This document shows, piece after piece, positions 63,522-64,000 of a stretch of DNA of 64,000 nt. A program made the position numbers and the translations under genes. The stretch is from Candidatus Woesearchaeota archaeon (lineage in GTDB: Archaea; Nanoarchaeota; Nanoarchaeia; Woesearchaeales; JAGVZT01), in contig JAFCGF010000011.1 in the NCBI GenBank assembly GCA_017608295.1, positions 8,212 to 72,211 on the forward strand. Direction: 5' to 3'. The notes beneath the pieces are model-generated. The model saw only the letters and a list, made by a program, of their open reading frames with translations. It was not told the DNA's origin and did not search any database. Position 1 is the first letter of the stretch; every line of letters starts with the position of its first letter.

Positions 63522-64000
63522 CTACTCCAAATCCTGAATTTGTTCCAACTTAGTACCAGTCATCATCTGACCAATCATATCAATATTTCCATCCTTCACC
63601 TCCCCCATGATCTTGCCCTCATAGATTACATAAACACGGTCGCTGAGCGCCATCAGTTCATCTAATTCTTCAGAAACGAGGAGGATTGCAGCACCTGCCT
63701 CTCGCTGCGATAATAATAACCTCTGAACACCTTCTATGGCACCAACGTCTAAACCACGGGTAGGCTGCATGGCCAGCAGGAACGCAGGTTCACCTGAAAT
63801 CTCACGGGCGAGAATGACCCTTTGCAAGTTACCCCCCGATAGTAAACGAACAGGTGTCTCAACCGTCGGGACCATTATTTCATAACTGCCTTTTAAGTCT
63901 TCAGCGAAACCCCTTGCAGTTTTCATATCTACAACCCACCCATGTGCTATTGGTGGGTGGCGATATTTCTTCATGATGACATTATCTGTTACGCTAAGAT
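63522..64000 (-). CDS. Nucleoside ABC transporter ATP-binding protein (partial, cut by window edge)
   Basis: This is the C-terminal half of a two-domain (ribose/nucleoside-type) ATPase. The second nucleotide-binding domain shows the signature RLLSGGNLQRVILAREIS, a Walker B region FLLAMQPTRGLDVG (where LLAMQP has Gln-Pro in place of the more usual Asp-Glu-Pro, as is common in this group's domain) and VSEELDELMALSDRV. The open frame continues upstream of the ATG at 63974 as LSVTDNVIMKKY, so the gene runs off the window. Confidence 0.85.
   Translation of the reverse strand, partial: LSVTDNVIMKKYRHPPIAHGWVVDMKTARGFAEDLKGSYEIMVPTVETPVRLLSGGNLQRVILAREISGEPAFLLAMQPTRGLDVGAIEGVQRLLLSQREAGAAILLVSEELDELMALSDRVYVIYEGKIMGEVKDGNIDMIGQMMTGTKLEQIQDLE

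Noticed and set aside
1..64000. CRISPR arrays, insertion sequences, integrases, toxin-antitoxin pairs or defence islands
   Set aside because: None seen: no regularly spaced repeats, no transposase or recombinase motifs, and all gene clusters match housekeeping families.

Overview
This 64 kb window looks like part of a chromosome from a low-GC member of the Chloroflexota, most likely class Anaerolineae. The support is the gene content: tandem DUF3048 lipoproteins, a zinc-ribbon/LysM membrane protein with a Thr/Pro-rich linker, a TIGR03663 (Agl23-like) membrane protein fused to an NHL propeller, DUF4126 and DUF2085 membrane proteins, a type 2 isopentenyl-diphosphate isomerase and a pyrF-pyrE fusion. 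This is inference from gene families; no 16S rRNA or other marker RNA lies in the window. There is no phage, transposon, CRISPR array or tRNA. Almost everything is housekeeping DNA in short operons.

Layout. 0-6.9 kb (+): rluB-like pseudouridine synthase, an ECF sigma factor with a frameshifted membrane anti-sigma-like partner, the Agl23-NHL fusion and a small membrane protein. 7.2-9.2 kb: sucCD. 9.5-12.2 kb: acpP (-), fni and a polyprenyl synthase (+). 12.4-14.6 kb: LysM protein (+) and trxB (-). 14.8-19.7 kb (-): pnp, rpsO, a HEAT-like protein, a LOG-family protein and a MazG-like protein. 19.8-22.5 kb: a large DHH-CBS-tRNA nucleotidyltransferase fusion. 22.7-30.9 kb (+): the translation cluster nusA-ylxR-infB-rbfA-nrnA-truB-ribF, without rimP. 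30.9-35.9 kb (+): a thiamine operon (TPP riboswitch, thiN, thiB, thiP, thiQ). 36-41.9 kb: membrane proteins, two DUF3048 lipoproteins and a two-gene split permease. 41.9-46.4 kb (-): pyrC-pyrB-pyrFE-pyrD. 46.7-50.8 kb: surE and a 2-hydroxyacid dehydrogenase (-), then a coiled-coil membrane protein and an MFS carrier (+). 50.9-64 kb (all -): htpG, dihydropyrimidinase, an unknown protein, a PLP enzyme, then a run from a BMP-type nucleoside ABC transporter through an EEP phosphatase, thrC and an AI-2E exporter-like protein to a GT2 glycosyltransferase.

The most notable observations are defects and RNA control. The pyrimidine operon is damaged in two places. pyrE has lost the segment that should carry its PRPP-binding motif and is out of frame after the gap. 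pyrC carries a small indel that throws its conserved C-terminus out of frame. The anti-sigma-like gene (a tandem AATG duplication) and the EEP gene (N-terminus out of frame) show similar small lesions, so either recent decay or consensus errors must be considered. If real, the lesions would push the cell toward pyrimidine salvage; a nucleoside-type importer and dihydropyrimidinase lie nearby.

RNA-level control is readable at three loci. The thi operon has a consensus promoter overlapping the ribF stop, a TPP aptamer and a terminator with a visible antiterminator pairing. The rpsO-pnp pair has an intrinsic terminator, an internal promoter and a long leader hairpin, the same architecture known in E. 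coli. nusA has a promoter plus a structured leader where rimP is usually found. Many promoters here share an extended -10 of the form TGnTAWRAT.
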